A stretch of 31,599 nt of DNA from DATGLE01 sp035294325. GTDB taxonomy: Bacteria; Chloroflexota; Ktedonobacteria; Ktedonobacterales; Ktedonobacteraceae. Of the stretch, positions 1-8,241 are shown in pieces. The translations under genes and the position numbers were made by a program. The DNA is taken from the NCBI GenBank assembly GCA_035294325.1, contig DATGLE010000108.1:1-31599 (forward strand), read 5' to 3'. The first letter of the stretch is position 1, and every line of letters starts with the position of its first letter. The notes below the pieces were generated by a model. That model ran no database searches, was not told the origin of the DNA, and saw only the letters and a list, made by a program, of their open reading frames with translations.

Positions 1-1754
1 GCCTGGCGCACCGGGTGCGGAGAGGTCATATCGACGCCGGCTTTTTTCAGCAGTTCGATGCTGTAATCGGATGAGCCGGAGCTGAGGAACTTCAGGTAAC
101 GGTCAACGGCGGGCTGTCCCTCCTGCAAGATCTGCTGTACCAGAGCGGAGGCGGCGGAGATGCCCGTCGCGTACTGGTAGACGTAGAAATTGTAATAGAA
201 GTGAGGGATGCGCGCCCATTCGATGGCGATCAGATCATCGATGACCGTTTCCGCCCCGTAATACTTCTCGTTGAGCGCTGTATACATCGCGCTGAGTGTG
301 TCAGCGGTCAGCGGCTCGCCCTGTTCGGCGCGCGTATGGATCTGCTGCTCAAATTCCGCGAACATCGTTTGCCGGAAAAGTGTGCCCCTGATCTCCTCCA
401 GCGAGTGATTGAGGATGGCAACGCGGACGGCGGGATCCTGGGTATGCTTGAGCAGGTATTCGGTGAGCAGCCCTTCGTTCAGCGTCGAGGCGACCTCGGC
501 CACGAAGATCGTGTAATCGCCGTACTGGTAGGGCTGGTTCGCGCGTGTATAGTACGAGTGCATGGAATGACCCAGTTCGTGAACCAGCGTGTACATGCTC
601 TGGCGATTATCGACGAAGCTCATGAGGATAAAGGGCTGCGTGCCATAGGCTCCGCCGCTGTAGGCTCCGCTGCGCTTGCCGGGCGTCTCATAGACATCGA
701 TCCAGCGCTGCTGGAAGCCCTGCCTGAGCGTATCGATGTAGCGCGGCCCCAGCGGAGACAGCGCCGCTATAACGGTATCCCGTGCCTGGTCATAGCTGAT
801 CTCATCGGTGGTTTCCTCGACGATGGGTACGTACAGATCGTACATATGCAGTTCATCAAGCTGGAGGATGCGTTTGCGCAGCTTGAGATAGCGGTTGAGC
901 AGAGGAATATGCTCGTTGACCGTTGCCACCAGATTGTCGTAGACGCTGACCGGGATGTTATAGCGTGCCAGGGCGCGCTCGCGGCTGGTAGCGTAGTTGT
1001 GCTGTCGCGCGAAGAAAATGTCTGCCTTGACCTGGGCCGATAGCGTTGCCGCGATGGTATTGCGCTGCTTGAGAAAGGCGTTGTGCAGCGACTCGAACGC
1101 GTCTTTGCGCACGCGCCTGTCGTAGCTGCGAATATAGTTCAGGTAATTGCCCTGCGTCAGCTCAACCTCTTCGCCCTGCTCATTTTTGATAGGTTCCAGG
1201 CGCAGATCGGCGTTATCGATCATTGAAAAGATGTTATCGGGGGCGTCGGCCAGCTCGCCGGCGGCTGCCAGAACGGCCTCGACCTCCGCCGAACGGATAT
1301 GGGGACGCTTGCGGCTCAGATCGCGTAATTGCTGTCCGTAGAGCGCCAGACCCGGCGTCTCCTGCATGAAGCGATCAAGCGTCTCCTGGGGTAGAGCCAG
1401 GATTTCCGGCTCGATGAACGATGCCGCCGTGGATGCCTGCACGAACAACTGCGTGGCGCGATCCACCATGCCCTGATAGATGCTCCTGGTCGTGTCCTCG
1501 TCGCGGCGCATAGATGCATAGGAGTAGAGGCGCTCAAGCGGCTCAAAGATAGAGTCGCGCGTCTGTAAAACGGTGAGCAGCGCGCCTCCGCTGTTCGCCA
1601 GCGTTCCTTTGAGCGCTTCAAGTTCCGGCAGCCGGCTCTGAAGCGCCTGGAAATCGCGCTCCCAGTCCTCGTCGCTTGCGAAAATGCTTTCCAGGTTCCA
1701 TTTAAACTCGGTAGGGATATCTTCTCGTTTCTTGTATGTCTGCAAGATAGGCAC
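1..1754 (-). CDS. pepF: Oligoendopeptidase F (M3 family), 3' end cut by window edge
   Basis: This is a cytoplasmic zinc metallopeptidase that would cut short peptides during peptide turnover. About 584 residues are visible; PepF proteins are near 600 residues, so only a short C-terminal piece is missing. The zinc site HELGH is at residues 392-396 (DNA 567-581), followed by the family's MHSYY stretch. A downstream glutamate near residue 420 (VAEVAST) is the expected third ligand. The C-terminal YNFYVYQYATG segment is typical of M3B substrate-binding regions. I chose the GTG at 1754 as start because an AGGAAAGG ribosome site lies just before it and the reading frame opens with VPILQTYKKREDIP, the usual PepF N-terminus. 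The gene is divergent from the cyclodeaminase-like gene, with a long palindrome between them. Long open frames on the opposite strand here are shadows. The family call is firm; peptide specificity is unknown. Confidence 0.93.
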   Translation of the reverse strand, partial: MPILQTYKKREDIPTEFKWNLESIFASDEDWERDFQALQSRLPELEALKGTLANSGGALLTVLQTRDSIFEPLERLYSYASMRRDEDTTRSIYQGMVDRATQLFVQASTAASFIEPEILALPQETLDRFMQETPGLALYGQQLRDLSRKRPHIRSAEVEAVLAAAGELADAPDNIFSMIDNADLRLEPIKNEQGEEVELTQGNYLNYIRSYDRRVRKDAFESLHNAFLKQRNTIAATLSAQVKADIFFARQHNYATSRERALARYNIPVSVYDNLVATVNEHIPLLNRYLKLRKRILQLDELHMYDLYVPIVEETTDEISYDQARDTVIAALSPLGPRYIDTLRQGFQQRWIDVYETPGKRSGAYSGGAYGTQPFILMSFVDNRQSMYTLVHELGHSMHSYYTRANQPYQYGDYTIFVAEVASTLNEGLLTEYLLKHTQDPAVRVAILNHSLEEIRGTLFRQTMFAEFEQQIHTRAEQGEPLTADTLSAMYTALNEKYYGAETVIDDLIAIEWARIPHFYYNFYVYQYATGISAASALVQQILQEGQPAVDRYLKFLSSGSSDYSIELLKKAGVDMTSPHPVRQ

Positions 1755-1816
1755 AACCTTTCCTGATAGGATGAGTTTTGCGATGTAATCTATATCATAT
1801 CATACCCCTGCTATTG

Positions 1817-1919
1817 CTCGCGCCTGCGGCGCTGGCCTTTGTGGAATGTGATGTGTGGCCCGGGCGTTTCGCGCCCGGGCCACACATCACATTCCATCCC
1901 TTGCGCGGCTTCGCCGCGC
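1817..1919. repeat. Long perfect snapback palindrome with flanking small palindromes
   Basis: The main hairpin has 25-bp perfect arms at 1842-1866 and 1872-1896 with a 5-nt loop (tttcg). On its left is a small palindrome, gcgcc-tgc-ggcgc (1820-1832), inside the 17-bp box CTCGCGCCTGCGGCGCT (1817-1833). On its right is gcgcggc-ttc-gccgcgc (1903-1919). It lies between the divergent starts of pepF and the cyclodeaminase-like gene, so it is not an ordinary 3' terminator for either. Similar structures with unrelated stem sequences occur at 7099-7161, 12953-13005 and 28022-28084. Confidence 0.85.
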
Positions 1920-2026
1920 GAACGCCCGACGAGGGAGAATGAGGGCGTAGAGAAGCAGGCATACTCTCCTTATAAAAAATTATAATGGTTGGGAGAAAGA
2001 GTTCTCTTCTAAGGAGGTTGTTTGCT

Positions 2027-3019
2027 ATGGCCCTTATTCTTTCGCGCGCTGATGTGCGGCGCTGTCTGACAATGAGCGAGGCGATTGAGGCGATGCGCGC
2101 GGCCTTCACGGCGCTGTATTATGGGCGTGCCCGCATGCCGCAGCGGGCGGTGGTTGAACTTCCCGAGCAGGGCGCCGTTTTGTGTATGCCCTCGCTGCTG
2201 CAAACGGATGGGCAGGAGTCGTTCGGACTCAAAGTTGTCTCCGTGGTGCCGGCGAATCCGGCGCGCGGGCTGCCACTGATCCACGCTTCGGTGCTGCTGC
2301 TGGACGCCACAACCGGCAGGACGCTGGCGATGATGGAGGGCGGCTGGCTGACGGCGCTGCGCACTGGAGCCGTCTCGGGCCTGGCAACCGATCTGCTGGC
2401 GCGGCGCGATGCCGCTGTACTGGCCTTATTTGGCGCCGGCGCCCAGGCTCTCACGCAGGCGCTGGCAATCCATACTGTGCGCCCGCTGCGCGAGATCCGT
2501 GTCGTCAACAGGAACGAGGAGCATTATCAACATTTTGTTGCTCAATTGCGCGAACTGCTCGGCGAGGACTGCCCGCCCGTGCGGCGCGCTGCCTCCGCTC
2601 AGGACGCGCTGGCCGGAGCCACACTGGTCGCGTGCGCAACGACTGCCAGGGCGCCGCTCTTTCAGTGGGAAGATGTAGAACGGGGGACGCATATTAACGC
2701 GATAGGCGCGTTTATGCCAGAGATGTGCGAGGTTGCTGCGGAAACGCTGGCGCACGCGCGCATCGTCGTTGACCAGAGGGAGGCGGCGCTGGTCGAGGCC
2801 GGCGATCTGCTCCAGGCGCTTCATGCCGGGCGCATCGCCGGCCCCGAAGCGTGGAGCGAACTGGGCGCGCTCGTCGCGGGCGCTCAGCCGGGACGCCGGG
2901 AGGATGATGAGGTCACATTCTTCAAGTCCGTGGGCATTGGCGTGCAGGATGTGACGGCGGCGTGGTTTGTCTATCGTAAGGCGCGCGAACTGGGAGTCGG
3001 AGTGGAGGTAGAGGTATAA
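2027..3019 (+). CDS. Ornithine cyclodeaminase / mu-crystallin family protein
   Basis: The family binds NAD(P) and includes ornithine cyclodeaminase, alanine dehydrogenase and ketimine reductase members; which reaction applies here cannot be read from sequence. The protein is about 330 residues, normal for the family. The N-terminal half carries the family's lysine-containing substrate region (FGLKVVSVVPANPARGLPLI), followed by LLLDATTGRTLAMMEGGWLTALRTGAVSGLAT, the classic signature. The Rossmann glycine motif follows (LFGAGAQALTQALAI), and the C-terminal FKSVGIGVQDVTAA is also characteristic. The start at 2027 is set by an AAGGAGG ribosome site at 2011-2017 with 9-nt spacing; an upstream in-frame ATG at 1985 lacks one. 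A perfect TATAAT (1981-1986) is a likely -10 box, without a convincing -35. It is a single-gene unit, with a hairpin beginning at its stop codon. Confidence 0.9.
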   Translation: MALILSRADVRRCLTMSEAIEAMRAAFTALYYGRARMPQRAVVELPEQGAVLCMPSLLQTDGQESFGLKVVSVVPANPARGLPLIHASVLLLDATTGRTLAMMEGGWLTALRTGAVSGLATDLLARRDAAVLALFGAGAQALTQALAIHTVRPLREIRVVNRNEEHYQHFVAQLRELLGEDCPPVRRAASAQDALAGATLVACATTARAPLFQWEDVERGTHINAIGAFMPEMCEVAAETLAHARIVVDQREAALVEAGDLLQALHAGRIAGPEAWSELGALVAGAQPGRREDDEVTFFKSVGIGVQDVTAAWFVYRKARELGVGVEVEV

Positions 3020-3065
3020 ACATGCTGTAAGGGCAGCCTGCGGCTGCCCTTACAGCATGTTTATA
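3015..3065. terminator. Bidirectional terminator-like hairpin between convergent genes
   Basis: Perfect 24-bp arms at 3015-3038 and 3042-3065 surround a 3-nt loop (tgc). The left arm includes the TAA stop of the cyclodeaminase-like gene, and the right arm ends 12 bp before the 3' end of the convergent glycosyltransferase gene. The position fits a terminator serving both genes. There is no clean T-run on either side (gaggta on the left, ggacaaatttcttta on the right), and the arms are longer than a typical intrinsic terminator. The core gcagcc-tgc-ggctgc resembles the other long snapbacks in the window, so it may belong to the same repeat family. Confidence 0.65.
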
Positions 3066-3077
3066 GGACAAATTTCT

Positions 3078-4025
3078 TTATGCATCGAGCAGCAGGTCGT
3101 CGCGCTCTCCCCACTTGGAGAGGAAGCGATAGAAGTTGCGTTTAGTCAGGCGCTGGCGCTCGGCATCAGAGATGCGGGGATCCTGTGGCACCGCATGGCA
3201 GGTGATCGGCAGGGCAGGAGTCACGACGGCGCGCGCGCCTTTATCGCGGATGGCGAAGTTGAAATCGACATCCATAAATTGTGGATAGCGGTAGCGCTCA
3301 TCGAAGAGGCCGACCTGCTTGAGCAGTTTGCGCCTGAAAGCCATGCATGAGCAATCGACGGCCTCGACCTCAAGATCGTGGCTCTCCTCGAAGTGGCGCA
3401 GATCGCTGGTATGCAGACCATGCAGGCCAGTGATACCGACGCCGCCATCGGCCAGCGTCTCCTCCAGGGGAGCGAAGATGTTGCCGGTGAGTTCGGCGCC
3501 CGTGTCGAGGAGCAGAATATAGCGGCCACGGCTCTGCTTGAGGCCCACGTTGCGCGCCTCTGCCACGCCCATTGGCCGCGTCGCCCGCAGGAGGCGCAGG
3601 CGCGGCTCCTCGCGCCTGAACGCTTCGGCCCACAGGTCGCTGCCGTCCTGCGAGGCGTTATCGACCAGGATGATCTCAAGCGAGGTACTGCCAGCGTGGC
3701 GCACAATGCTTTCCACACAGCGGCGTGTATAATCAAAACTGTTATGGGACAGGATATTGACGGAAAAGGTAGCGTGATCGGCCTGGTCGAGCAGCGATGG
3801 CAACTGGCGAGCTGTGCGATAGAGCTTGCCGTCAACCTCGATGCTCGGCAGGATAATCAGGTGAGCGCCATGCGGGTTATCCTTGATGACAAAGCCGGCA
3901 TCCTCGATCTGCCGTTTGAGCGCGTCGGCGCGATCATAGTGGCCGCGCCTGCGCAGGATGTCGCGCTCGCGAGAGAGCGCCAGGATCTCCGGGGGGATGC
4001 CATGACGATATGATTGGGTAGTCAT
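3078..4025 (-). CDS. Family 2 glycosyltransferase with CysRS-like N-terminal domain
   Basis: A GT-A fold domain begins near residue 86 (FSVNILSHNSFDYTRRCVESI), with the nucleotide-sugar motif VDNAS at 121-125. A DXD-like segment, LLLDTGAEL, is at 171-179, and the acceptor-side motif FMDVDFNFAIRDKG comes later. Donor and acceptor sugars are unknown. Residues 13-58 are unusual: EILALSRERDILRRRGHYDR, RADALKRQIEDAGFVIKDNP and HGAH line up well with the C-terminal region of cysteinyl-tRNA synthetase (in E. coli: ADAARDRLNEMGIVLEDGP, then QGTTW). No signal peptide or membrane span is seen. The ATG at 4025 is preceded by AAGG, within a tract of repeated AAGG units (4030-4050). It lies 59 bp downstream of the gamma-glutamyltransferase gene on the same strand and may be co-transcribed. 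The GT2 call is secure; the function of the N-terminus is unknown. Confidence 0.85.
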   Translation of the reverse strand: MTTQSYRHGIPPEILALSRERDILRRRGHYDRADALKRQIEDAGFVIKDNPHGAHLIILPSIEVDGKLYRTARQLPSLLDQADHATFSVNILSHNSFDYTRRCVESIVRHAGSTSLEIILVDNASQDGSDLWAEAFRREEPRLRLLRATRPMGVAEARNVGLKQSRGRYILLLDTGAELTGNIFAPLEETLADGGVGITGLHGLHTSDLRHFEESHDLEVEAVDCSCMAFRRKLLKQVGLFDERYRYPQFMDVDFNFAIRDKGARAVVTPALPITCHAVPQDPRISDAERQRLTKRNFYRFLSKWGERDDLLLDA

Positions 4026-4084
4026 TCTGCCTTCTTCCTTCCTTCCTTGCTACCTGATTGACACTATCCGCGTTGATTGTCCGA

Positions 4085-5749
4085 TTAGTAGCCCAGCGCC
4101 AACCCATCACAGCGTGGATCGGCGGCTCCTTCAAAAACATGCATCTCGGGGTTGATGAGGATGGCCTGTGCATGTCCCATGCCATCCTCCCACGGTCCAT
4201 ATATAAAGATGCGATGGCCCATCTCCGAAAGCGCCGTCGATACCTGATCGGGAAAACGATCCTCCAGCATGACGCCCTCGGAGATCGCATCGGAGAGGTA
4301 TTCGTCAACGTCGGCCTGCGCCGCTATTTCCAGCGCTTCCGCCGCGGCTGCACTCTGGAAGCGCCCGCTGCGCCAGCGCGGAGCCGAGATCGCTTGCTGC
4401 ACATTCAGCCCGAAATCTAGCAGCGCGGAGATCAATTGGATATGAATTTGCGGCTGAGCATCGGCTCCCATTGATCCCAGCACGATATATGGAGCGCCAT
4501 CATGGAAGATCAGCGCCGGAGTGAGCGTGTGCATCGTGCGTTTTCCCGGCTGGAGATAGTTGACGTGGCGCGGATCGAGGGAAAAATACGAGCCTCGATT
4601 ATGTAAAATTACGCCGGTATTGCCTCCTACGATGCCGCTGCCAAAACTGCTGTAAAGGCTCTGGATCAGGGAGACCACGTTGCCGTAACGGTCCGCCGTA
4701 CACAGGTACATCGTGTCGCCCTCTTTTTCCAGTCCAGGCCCGACGTGACGCGCGGCCCGCTTCAGATCGATGCGCGCACGCTGCTGCTCCGCGTAGGCTT
4801 TGCTCAATAAACGTTCTACTGGTATATCAACGAAGGCGGGATCGGAGATGTAACGATCCCGGTCAGCAAAGGCGAGCTTTTTCGCTTCTAGCAGCACATG
4901 CAGGTACTCGGCGCTCTGATAGCCGTAGGATGTGAGATCGTAGCCTTCAATGATATTGAGCATCTCTAAAGCGGTCAGTCCCTGCGTATTTGGCGGGAAC
5001 TCGTAGACATCGTAGCCCCGATAGCTGGTGGTGATAGGCTCAACCCAGTCGGAGTGGTGCCGCTGCAAATCCTCCATGCTCAGGACACCGCCGCACTGCT
5101 GCACGTATTCCGTGATCGCCCTGCCCAGTGGGCCGCGATAGAAGGCATCGCGTCCCTCTTGAGCCAGCAGCCGGTAGGTACGTGCCAGGTTCGGCTGGCG
5201 CAGGATCGCGCCGGCGCGTGGCGGCTGCCCTCCCGCCAGGAACGTCTCAGCGCTGCTGCTCCACAGTCCCAGGATGCCGGAGACCGCATCTTCCAGCCAC
5301 ATATGCAGCTTCGGGCTGACGGGCATGCCCTCCCCGGCATATTCGATGGCCGGGGCAAAGATCGTCTCTGCCGGCAGCGTCCCGAAGCGTTCCAGCGCCT
5401 CAAACCAGCCATCGACGGCGCCGGGCACATTGATGGAGAGCGGTCCGCGAGCGGGAATGCGGCGCAGCCCTTGCGCCGCGAAATATGCGGGAGTCATACC
5501 CTCCGGTGCACGCCCGCTGCCATTGAGGGCATAGAGCCGCTGCGTTTTTGCTTCCCAGATGAGCATAAATACGTCGCCGCCTGCGGAGCACATCGCGGGA
5601 TAAACTACGGTCATAGCGACATTGGCGGCGAGGGCTGCATCGATAGCATTACCGCCCCGGGCCAGCATAGAGAGGCCGGCCCGCGTAGCAAGGTAGTGAG
5701 CGGCTGCGACCATGCCACGGGTGCCCAGGACCGGCTGTTCGGAGAGCAT
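4085..5749 (-). CDS. Gamma-glutamyltransferase family protein (likely cytosolic)
   Basis: This Ntn-hydrolase family protein transfers or hydrolyses gamma-glutamyl groups (glutathione and related peptides) after self-cleavage at a threonine. At 554 residues it is of typical length. The N-terminus has the family pattern RGMVAAAHYLATRAGLSMLA followed by GGNAIDAALAANVAM; later come SINVPGAVDGW and EFPPNTQG. The likely autocleavage and catalytic residue is Thr346 in EGDTMYLCTADRYGNVVSLI. The small-subunit segment GSMGADAQPQ replaces the GSPGG-type motif of classical enzymes. There is no signal peptide, so it resembles the cytosolic YwrD-like branch rather than the secreted periplasmic enzyme. The start is supported by GGGAG about 9 nt before the ATG. 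The glycosyltransferase gene follows downstream. Whether it acts on glutathione in a chloroflexote is open. Confidence 0.9.
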   Translation of the reverse strand: MLSEQPVLGTRGMVAAAHYLATRAGLSMLARGGNAIDAALAANVAMTVVYPAMCSAGGDVFMLIWEAKTQRLYALNGSGRAPEGMTPAYFAAQGLRRIPARGPLSINVPGAVDGWFEALERFGTLPAETIFAPAIEYAGEGMPVSPKLHMWLEDAVSGILGLWSSSAETFLAGGQPPRAGAILRQPNLARTYRLLAQEGRDAFYRGPLGRAITEYVQQCGGVLSMEDLQRHHSDWVEPITTSYRGYDVYEFPPNTQGLTALEMLNIIEGYDLTSYGYQSAEYLHVLLEAKKLAFADRDRYISDPAFVDIPVERLLSKAYAEQQRARIDLKRAARHVGPGLEKEGDTMYLCTADRYGNVVSLIQSLYSSFGSGIVGGNTGVILHNRGSYFSLDPRHVNYLQPGKRTMHTLTPALIFHDGAPYIVLGSMGADAQPQIHIQLISALLDFGLNVQQAISAPRWRSGRFQSAAAAEALEIAAQADVDEYLSDAISEGVMLEDRFPDQVSTALSEMGHRIFIYGPWEDGMGHAQAILINPEMHVFEGAADPRCDGLALGY

Positions 5750-5885
5750 GATAGGGAACTCCCTTCCTTCAAAGGTGCAGATTGATGTCCTGGTAAGTAT
5801 TATACAATAGTTTCGACGCCGGCTTTCAACTCTGCCCCGGACGGCTCAGTGCCTGCGGCAAGGGATCTGCATAGTTACGGCAGAT

Positions 5886-6965
5886 CTATTTCTGCGGGTA
5901 GAGAAATGCTCTGTAGCGCTCTTCGGCTGCCGCAAAGGCGCTCTGTTCGGCGGCGTTCAGGGGAGTGAAGAAGGTGGGAGCAACAATGGCTGCATCCTTT
6001 TTCAAGGTGGCTTTCCATGTGCCGGCAATCTGACCATCGATAAGAATTGTGCGGTTAGAGAGGATGTCGCCACGTCCGCCTGGCTTATGTACCTGCGACT
6101 CGTCAAATATCGCGCTGCGATCTGTGTAGCTAACGATGTATTCGTCAAAATTCGGCAGCAGGTAGACCGTCGGGGATGGATCCTTTACGGATGGTGTAGA
6201 TGGGGGGAGCCAATAGGTCTGGCCGTCTATCTCCTCGTGTATGAACTGAGAGCCGACCATCGCAAGACCAGCGCGAGCGTCGGCTGCGGTCAGACTCGAC
6301 CACCACACGAAATCTTGCAGCGTCGCGGGACCGTGGCTCATGAAATAGCGGCTGGTGAGACGTGCCAGAGCTTCCTCGCGATCTATGGTTTCGGCCTGTG
6401 GTGCCCGCTCATCAAGTAGAGCGTAGGTGAATTGCTTGCCCCGTCTCGCGCCACTACAGATGATCCCGTCCAGCTCGGCGCGCATGATGATGTAGCCGAA
6501 GCGCAGTAAGTCTCCGGTCTCGATGCCAGCATGGTTGAGCGCGGACCGCAGTTCCTGACGGGTGAGCTGCTTGCCGCCCCGCAATGCCTCTGCCAGCGCG
6601 GCGTTGCTGCGAGCGAAGATAGCATCGTCTAATCCGGCCTGGCGATAATAATAGGCGTTCAATGCATTGACGCGTGGAGCGGTAAGGGCGAGCATCCAGC
6701 GAATAGCGGCGGGCGAGACGAAATGCCAGGTGGGCCGCAGGATATGGGTGCGCAGAATGGCGCCATCGGCCATAGCCTGCTCGATATCGTCGTCGGTGGC
6801 GCCCGGCAAACGCAGTCCCACCGCCCACTTTGCCGCCCCGTAGTCCTGGGCCTGGACAGCGCCCAGCCATTGTACCACCGCTTCTGGCGTATCGAAGCTT
6901 CTCTCGTTTTGTCTGGTGATGAGCTGGTTGTAAAGCCGCTGCTGTGCGATGCCCAGATCTGGCAT
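5886..6965 (-). CDS. AlkZ-like winged-helix DNA-binding protein (putative DNA glycosylase family)
   Basis: The 359-residue protein matches the winged-helix (HTH_42/AlkZ) superfamily. Members such as AlkZ and E. coli YcaQ are DNA glycosylases that remove bulky or crosslinked alkylated bases; many other members are uncharacterised. The defining QxQ catalytic motif appears as Q38-A-Q40 in VQWLGAVQAQDYGAAKWAVG. Other family landmarks are GAILRTHILRPTWHFVSP, the DLLRFGYIIMRAELDGIICSG segment, SRYFMSHGPATLQDFVWWS and the C-terminal LLPNFDEYIVSY. The ribosome site GAGGAG lies 6 nt before the ATG. It is divergent from a WYL-domain regulator, which may control it. The family call is strong; a repair role is inferred from the motif and superfamily. 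Confidence 0.87.
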   Translation of the reverse strand: MPDLGIAQQRLYNQLITRQNERSFDTPEAVVQWLGAVQAQDYGAAKWAVGLRLPGATDDDIEQAMADGAILRTHILRPTWHFVSPAAIRWMLALTAPRVNALNAYYYRQAGLDDAIFARSNAALAEALRGGKQLTRQELRSALNHAGIETGDLLRFGYIIMRAELDGIICSGARRGKQFTYALLDERAPQAETIDREEALARLTSRYFMSHGPATLQDFVWWSSLTAADARAGLAMVGSQFIHEEIDGQTYWLPPSTPSVKDPSPTVYLLPNFDEYIVSYTDRSAIFDESQVHKPGGRGDILSNRTILIDGQIAGTWKATLKKDAAIVAPTFFTPLNAAEQSAFAAAEERYRAFLYPQK

Positions 6966-6988
6966 GGTAGCTCCTCTCTTGCTGGCTT

Positions 6989-7013
6989 GACGTGTCTACG
7001 TCTTCAGTATACT
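6989..7013. promoter_or_regulatory. Candidate promoter/operator for the AlkZ-like gene
   Basis: Upstream of the AlkZ-like start there is a small inverted repeat, GACGT-GTCT-ACGTC (6989-7002). Next to it is the self-complementary AGTATACT region (7007-7014), which gives a -10-like TATACT on the minus strand. It lies 24-50 bp before the minus-strand ATG. No good -35 was found. A role as operator for the divergent WYL regulator is only an inference from position. Confidence 0.25.
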
Positions 7014-7083
7014 CTAGAAGGAGGACGGAATCAGCCCTTCTTTGAGAGAAAAGAACTAATGAACGCTATGTGCATGTTTTTGT

Positions 7084-7176
7084 GCGCCTGCGGCATACCT
7101 GGGAGGTGAAGATTACGGGCACAGCGCCTACGGCGCTGTGCCCGTAATCTTCACCTCCCAGCGAACCGCGCAGCGG
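7084..7176. repeat. Long perfect snapback palindrome in divergent intergenic region
   Basis: Perfect 30-bp arms at 7099-7128 and 7132-7161 enclose a 3-nt loop (tac). The left flank carries gcgcctgcggc (7084-7094), the same core as the boxes near the other snapbacks. The right flank has a small ccgc-gca-gcgg hairpin (7166-7176). It separates the AlkZ-like gene (minus) from the WYL regulator (plus) and is 61 bp before the latter's start, so it would lie in or near that gene's leader. Confidence 0.85.
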
Positions 7177-7236
7177 TGAGTAGTCAGCAAGACTTGCAAA
7201 TGGTGTTAATGAGATTGCGGAAAGCGAAGAGAGATC

Positions 7237-8241
7237 ATGTATCATCCTACCAGTCGTGTGCTCACCGTGCTCGAATTGCTGCAAGCCAGGCCATCTATCA
7301 CTGGCCCGGAGCTGGCTGCTCGCCTGGAGATGGATGTACGCACAGTACGGCGCTACATTACGCATCTTCAGGATGTCGGCATTCCAATCGAATCAAACAT
7401 TGGGCGGCATGGCGGCTATCGGCTGCGTCCTGGCTTTAAGCTGCCGCCGCTGATCTTTACGGAAGAGGAAGCGACGGCGATCATGCTGGGTTTGCTGGCG
7501 AGCACATGGCTGGAGATCGAACAATCGCAGGCTGCCATCGAAGGAGCGCTGGCAAAGGTTTCGCGCGTGCTGCCGCTGCCGGCGCGAGAACGCCTGCAAG
7601 CTGTTACCTCACACCTGGTCCTCTTTCCGCACGATCAGCAGGCGCGGCCCGATGCCTCTCTGCTGATCGAGCTGAGCGGCGCTATTCACGCCTCGCAGCG
7701 CGTCGCCATCGACTATCGCTCGCATCGCCAGGAGGTCACACACCGCAAGGTTGAGCCGTATGGCATTACCGGCTGGAAGGGGCACTGGTACCTGACCGGC
7801 TACTGCTGCCTGCGGCAGAGCTACCGTACCTTTCGGCTGGACCGCATTCAGCGGGTCCAGGTCCTCGACGAGACTTTTGAGAAAGCGGAAGGGTTCGATT
7901 ATGAGGCGTTTGTGAAGGAGAGATATAAGTCGAGCGGCATGCAGATGGAGATCGAGTTTCAGGCAGACATGGCTACTGTGCAGCAGCGAATCACGGCGTT
8001 GTATGGAACACTGACGCCCACTCCAACGGGGGTACTGCTGCGGGAGCAGTACGATGATGTAGAGAGCATGGCGCGCTATCTGATGGCAATCAATCTTCCA
8101 TTTGTTGTTCATCACCCACCAGAATTGCGTGAAGCGCTGCGGTGGCTGGGAGAACGGATGATTCAGATGGCGAGTGTGCTGCCCGCTGATGACATCTCAT
8201 CTGGGCACGGAGAAGAGAATGACAAGGATGACGACGTGTAG
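7237..8241 (+). CDS. YafY-type transcriptional regulator, HTH plus WYL domain
   Basis: The N-terminal 60 residues form a DeoR/HTH_11-type winged helix (SRVLTVLELLQARPSITGPE, then LAARLEMDVRTVRRYITHLQ), with the wing GRHGGYRL. A WYL ligand-sensing domain follows around residues 145-220, with YRSHRQEVTHRKVEPYGI, KGHWYLTGYC and the FRLDRIQRVQVLDETF tail. A C-terminal WCX-like extension runs to the end. WYL regulators bind nucleic acid or nucleotide-like effectors and often respond to DNA damage or regulate neighbouring genes; the effector here is unknown. It is divergent from the AlkZ-like gene, the most plausible target. The ATG at 7237 has a weak GAAGAGAG ribosome site. Its last 45 bp overlap the 3' end of the convergent zinc-ribbon gene. 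Confidence 0.92.
   Translation: MYHPTSRVLTVLELLQARPSITGPELAARLEMDVRTVRRYITHLQDVGIPIESNIGRHGGYRLRPGFKLPPLIFTEEEATAIMLGLLASTWLEIEQSQAAIEGALAKVSRVLPLPARERLQAVTSHLVLFPHDQQARPDASLLIELSGAIHASQRVAIDYRSHRQEVTHRKVEPYGITGWKGHWYLTGYCCLRQSYRTFRLDRIQRVQVLDETFEKAEGFDYEAFVKERYKSSGMQMEIEFQADMATVQQRITALYGTLTPTPTGVLLREQYDDVESMARYLMAINLPFVVHHPPELREALRWLGERMIQMASVLPADDISSGHGEENDKDDDV

Noticed and set aside
201..1043. 280-codon plus-strand open frame
   Set aside because: It is antisense to pepF, whose minus-strand frame holds the full M3 peptidase sequence with HELGH. No domain is seen in the plus frame.
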